8,688 nucleotides of DNA from Clostridia bacterium. Its GTDB lineage: Bacteria; Bacillota_A; Clostridia; Oscillospirales; CAG-272. This document shows, one piece after another, positions 5,874 through 8,688 of the stretch. Positions within the stretch are counted from its first letter, which is position 1, and every line of letters starts with the position of its first letter. Below the pieces are notes generated by a model. That model was not told the DNA's origin. It searched no databases and was given only the letters and a program-made list of their open reading frames with translations. Position numbers and translations under genes: made by a program. The stretch lies in NCBI GenBank assembly GCA_017407885.1, contig JAFQVU010000129.1:1-8688 (forward strand), given 5' to 3'.

Positions 5874-8688
5874 TTACATTTCAATTGCGCATCCGAGGGC
5901 AAAGGAGTACACAGCAACTCTCGAAACACGTCGGGCGCTGATTTTTTCACACGCTGCCTTGTAGTATGAAAGCTGCAAACTGTGACGCTCACGAAGCATA
6001 TTCATTGCCTCATCATGCGTAAGTTCGGGGGGGGTGTAATCGGTCTTGTAGTCAATAAGCGTCAGCGTTCCGTCGGGATTTTCAAAGAAACAGTCAATGA
6101 CCCCCTGTACAAGCACAGACTCGCCTGTAAGCTCGGCGGCAAGCGTTGAATCTTTTGTGAAATCCGATGCCGGAAGCTTTACATTGAAACGATGCTCTCG
6201 CCAAATCCTTGGTGATGAACATATTTCGGCAAAAGTATCGCCGGCGAAAAATCTCGCAAGTCCACGTACGTTAATGAGTGAGGCGGCGCGAGGTGTTATG
6301 AACTTTTTCTCGGCGAGACGTGCTGCTTCATCCTCTATTATTTCAACGAGGTCATCAGAAGCACCGATAAATCGGGAAAAATCGCAGAACTGCATGAAAA
6401 GGTGTGTGGCGGTTCCGCGCTCGGCACCGGTTGCAGTAGGAGCGGCATTTTTGTCAAGAAAGAGCGGTCGTTTAGCCTCAAAGCTGTACTCTTCATACGT
6501 ATCTTCAAGCTCTGCTGCATCGTCATCGAGAATAGTCGGCGTGAGCTTTGAAACCGACAATTTTGCCGGAAGTCTTGATGCCGCGGATTTCGGATAGACA
6601 AAATCAAAGCGTTCACGCACCAAATCCATAATCTCGCTATTATCTTTATCTGAAGCGATTGTTCCTTTTTGCGGTTGTATTTCTGTTTGCTCTGTCTCGG
6701 TGGATGGACGTATAATGTCTATCGTAACAGGCGCATCTGAATTGCCCGATTTTTCATGGTGCGCGAGCGCGGTAAGAATCCAGCGCATGTAACCGCCGTT
6801 TTTCATTATAACATACCGCGACAGACGCTCCGCATCCGATGCCGCTGTATCAAGCATTTCTTGAGCATCAGAAGCGAGTGCAGTTATGTAGAGTCTCTCT
6901 CGTGCACGTGTCAAGGCGACGTACAGCACGCGCATCTCCTCTTCGAGCTGACTGTCCGCCAAACGCTTTACAAGGGCTTGGCGTATCGGTGTGTCATAGC
7001 GAGCAAAACCGGTGGTGTCTGCAAGCTTCAAGGCAATACCGAGACTGCGTTCGATTACGATGTTTGCACGAAGGTCGTTTTCGTTGAATTTTTTGCCCGT
7101 TCCGCAAATGAAGCAGACGGGGAACTCAAGTCCCTTCGATTGATGTATGGTCATAAGCTTGACCGTATCGCTTGCTTCACCGAACACCTTGGCATTTTCA
7201 AACTCTGCTTTTTGGTCGAGTATGTCGTTTACATAACGGATGAAATTATACAGTCCCTTGAAGGATGAAGCCTCAAAGCGCCGTGCATACTCGTAAAGAA
7301 GCATAAGATTGGCGCGGCGAGTGGCGTTTTCATTATCGTAAACGAGAGCGAGAAGATCTGTATCCGTATAGATATACCAAAGCAAACGGTCTATAGGCAT
7401 GCCGGATGCTTTGGTGCGCCATCGCTCTAACGTTTCCAAAAAGTCAAGGCCTTTTTGGAAAGATTCCTTCTCGGAATAAGCGCAAAGCGCATCATAAAGA
7501 CTGCCGCTTTGATGTGTACGACGTATTTTTATCAGCTCATCAAGAGTGAAAGCGAAAACCGGACTTTTAAGTGCACCGGCAAGATAGATATCACGTGTAG
7601 GATTGTCGATGATATTGAGAATACAAAGTGCAAGAAGAATTTCAGCGTTTTCAAAGAAATTTGCGCTGACATTATTATAATAAGGAATACCGCGGCGGTC
7701 GAAAGCGACTTCAAGTGCGGCGGAATGTGCTTTTGCACTTCGCATGAGAATGGCTATGTCCGACGGCTTTATCAGTGTTCCGTCATTCTTTCTGCCGTCT
7801 GCCAACAGTCGTGTGATTTCGGATGCAATATATTCTGCCTCACGGGAGTCAATATCGTCTGTGCTGTCCTCACCGCTTCCGTCAACGAGCACCACATGAA
7901 CCGGTTCGCCGGATTCAGTATCGACCTTTGAATGTATCAGCAGGTCGTCATTTGTAAATGGAATATCGCCACGTCCGCTTGTGAAAAGGCAGCCCGATAC
8001 GATGTTTGAAAAGTCAATGACAGATTTATCACAGCGGAAATTATTCGAGAGGAATACCGCCGCACCGCTCTTGGTGTTACCATCGTCAAGTCTGCCGAAC
8101 TTGCGTCTGTAATCGGCAAATATGCGAGGCTCGGCACCTCGGAAAGCATATATCGACTGCTTTATATCTCCTACCATGAATCGGTTATCACCGCGAGAAA
8201 CCGCTGAGAAGATCGCGTCCTGTACTGCGTTGACGTCCTGATATTCGTCGATGTAGATTTCATCGAATTTTTCAGCAACCGTTTTTGCGGCGATGCTCGG
8301 TTTGCCGTTTTCGACAAGCATCTTGTATGCCAGACGTTCGAGGTCGCCGAAATCAACAAGCGAGCGGCGGCGTTTTTCATCGTTGAAGCGTTTTGTGAAA
8401 GCGCAGAGCAGTGTGTAGAGCTTATTCAGCGTATCTGCGGTATCGAGTCGGTTCTTTTGAAGCTCATCGGGAGTCAGAGAAAAGAATTTACCGGCAAGCT
8501 CCTTTCTCTCGTCATGAAATTTTTTTCTGACCGATTTTGCTTTTTCGATATCCGGTGAAAGCTCTGCATTGCGGACAACGCCGAGTCTGACGGGCGAGAA
8601 AGCCGAGAATATTGTTGATATATCCTCATAAACTCGTCTGTCACATGCCGCGAGAACTCGGTCAATAAAGTCTATATCATCGGAAAAA
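5874..8688 (-). CDS. addA: ATP-dependent helicase/nuclease subunit AddA (N-terminus outside window)
   Basis: AddA is the helicase-nuclease subunit of AddAB, the Gram-positive counterpart of RecBCD, which resects double-strand breaks up to Chi for RecA loading. The frame is open without interruption from the right edge to a TAA at 5876-5874, giving 937 visible residues of a usual ~1200; the Met at 8321 is internal, and the sequence before it (RRRSLVDFGDLERLAYK) is typical AddA. Visible UvrD-type motifs, numbered from the edge, are DEYQD (147-151, Walker B), GDIKQSIYAFRG (173-184), NNFR (215-218), VKLMTIHQSKGLEFP (509-523) and VLYVALTRARERLYI (587-601). The C-terminal RecB-like PD-(D/E)XK nuclease is intact: GTATH (His762), GVID (Asp865), IDYKTD (Asp879, Lys881) and QLSYY (905-909). 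Walker A and about 260-300 residues lie beyond the edge. addB is expected upstream, outside the window. The gene ends at its own terminator. Confidence 0.97.
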   Translation of the reverse strand, partial: FSDDIDFIDRVLAACDRRVYEDISTIFSAFSPVRLGVVRNAELSPDIEKAKSVRKKFHDERKELAGKFFSLTPDELQKNRLDTADTLNKLYTLLCAFTKRFNDEKRRRSLVDFGDLERLAYKMLVENGKPSIAAKTVAEKFDEIYIDEYQDVNAVQDAIFSAVSRGDNRFMVGDIKQSIYAFRGAEPRIFADYRRKFGRLDDGNTKSGAAVFLSNNFRCDKSVIDFSNIVSGCLFTSGRGDIPFTNDDLLIHSKVDTESGEPVHVVLVDGSGEDSTDDIDSREAEYIASEITRLLADGRKNDGTLIKPSDIAILMRSAKAHSAALEVAFDRRGIPYYNNVSANFFENAEILLALCILNIIDNPTRDIYLAGALKSPVFAFTLDELIKIRRTHQSGSLYDALCAYSEKESFQKGLDFLETLERWRTKASGMPIDRLLWYIYTDTDLLALVYDNENATRRANLMLLYEYARRFEASSFKGLYNFIRYVNDILDQKAEFENAKVFGEASDTVKLMTIHQSKGLEFPVCFICGTGKKFNENDLRANIVIERSLGIALKLADTTGFARYDTPIRQALVKRLADSQLEEEMRVLYVALTRARERLYITALASDAQEMLDTAASDAERLSRYVIMKNGGYMRWILTALAHHEKSGNSDAPVTIDIIRPSTETEQTEIQPQKGTIASDKDNSEIMDLVRERFDFVYPKSAASRLPAKLSVSKLTPTILDDDAAELEDTYEEYSFEAKRPLFLDKNAAPTATGAERGTATHLFMQFCDFSRFIGASDDLVEIIEDEAARLAEKKFITPRAASLINVRGLARFFAGDTFAEICSSPRIWREHRFNVKLPASDFTKDSTLAAELTGESVLVQGVIDCFFENPDGTLTLIDYKTDYTPPELTHDEAMNMLRERHSLQLSYYKAACEKISARRVSRVAVYSFALGCAIEM

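Noticed and set aside
6756..7268. 170-residue plus-strand open frame opposite addA, with others at 6097-6597 and 7455-7931
   Set aside because: These are antisense shadows of the well-supported addA frame; they carry no domain and no ribosome binding site.
8319..8321. AddA starting at the internal methionine at 8321
   Set aside because: The same frame continues to the window edge with typical AddA sequence and no stop, so this methionine is internal.
1..8688. CRISPR array, insertion sequence, or defence/toxin-antitoxin system
   Set aside because: No regularly spaced repeats, no transposase, and apart from the partial nuclease-like gene at the left edge the coding content is housekeeping.

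Overview
The window looks like a chromosomal segment of a low-to-mid GC Bacillota bacterium, most likely a Clostridia member of the Oscillospirales kind. The pointers are a Gram-positive AddA helicase-nuclease, a YtqB/MnmM-type tRNA methyltransferase, a RadA with an N-terminal zinc finger, the TrpS subtype beginning [16 protein letters not shown], strong GGAGG-type ribosome binding sites and near-consensus sigma-A promoters. Lineage is inferred from protein character only.

Layout. Positions 1-576 hold the 3' part of a plus-strand gene that looks like a nuclease-domain piece of a phage or conjugative-element polyvalent protein, with a long imperfect palindrome inside the reading frame. A sigma-A promoter then drives a Nudix hydrolase (677-1459), which converges on tryptophanyl-tRNA synthetase (2588-1503, minus) over a shared bidirectional terminator. 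Upstream of trpS lies tRNA-Leu(GAG) (2784-2700, minus) with its own promoter and terminator. Back to back with the tRNA promoter is a second perfect consensus promoter for radA (2953-4365, plus). radA converges, again over a shared terminator, on a two-gene minus-strand operon: mnmM (5382-4825) and a small beta-repeat protein (4825-4409) whose start overlaps the mnmM stop. About 375 bases without a convincing gene follow, carrying several hairpins. A strong terminator then closes addA, which runs on the minus strand from the right edge of the window to 5874 and lacks its N-terminus here.

Functional theme. The recognisable genes are housekeeping: translation (trpS, tRNA-Leu, mnmM for the tRNA wobble base), DNA recombination and repair (radA, addA) and probably nucleotide clean-up (Nudix). 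Nothing ties them into one novel system. The parts most worth a second look are the mobile-element-like remnant with its in-frame palindrome, the divergent N-terminal domain of the Nudix protein, the paired consensus promoters, and the hairpin-rich gap at 5446-5832, where a C-rich loop matches the anti-Shine-Dalgarno tail of 16S rRNA.
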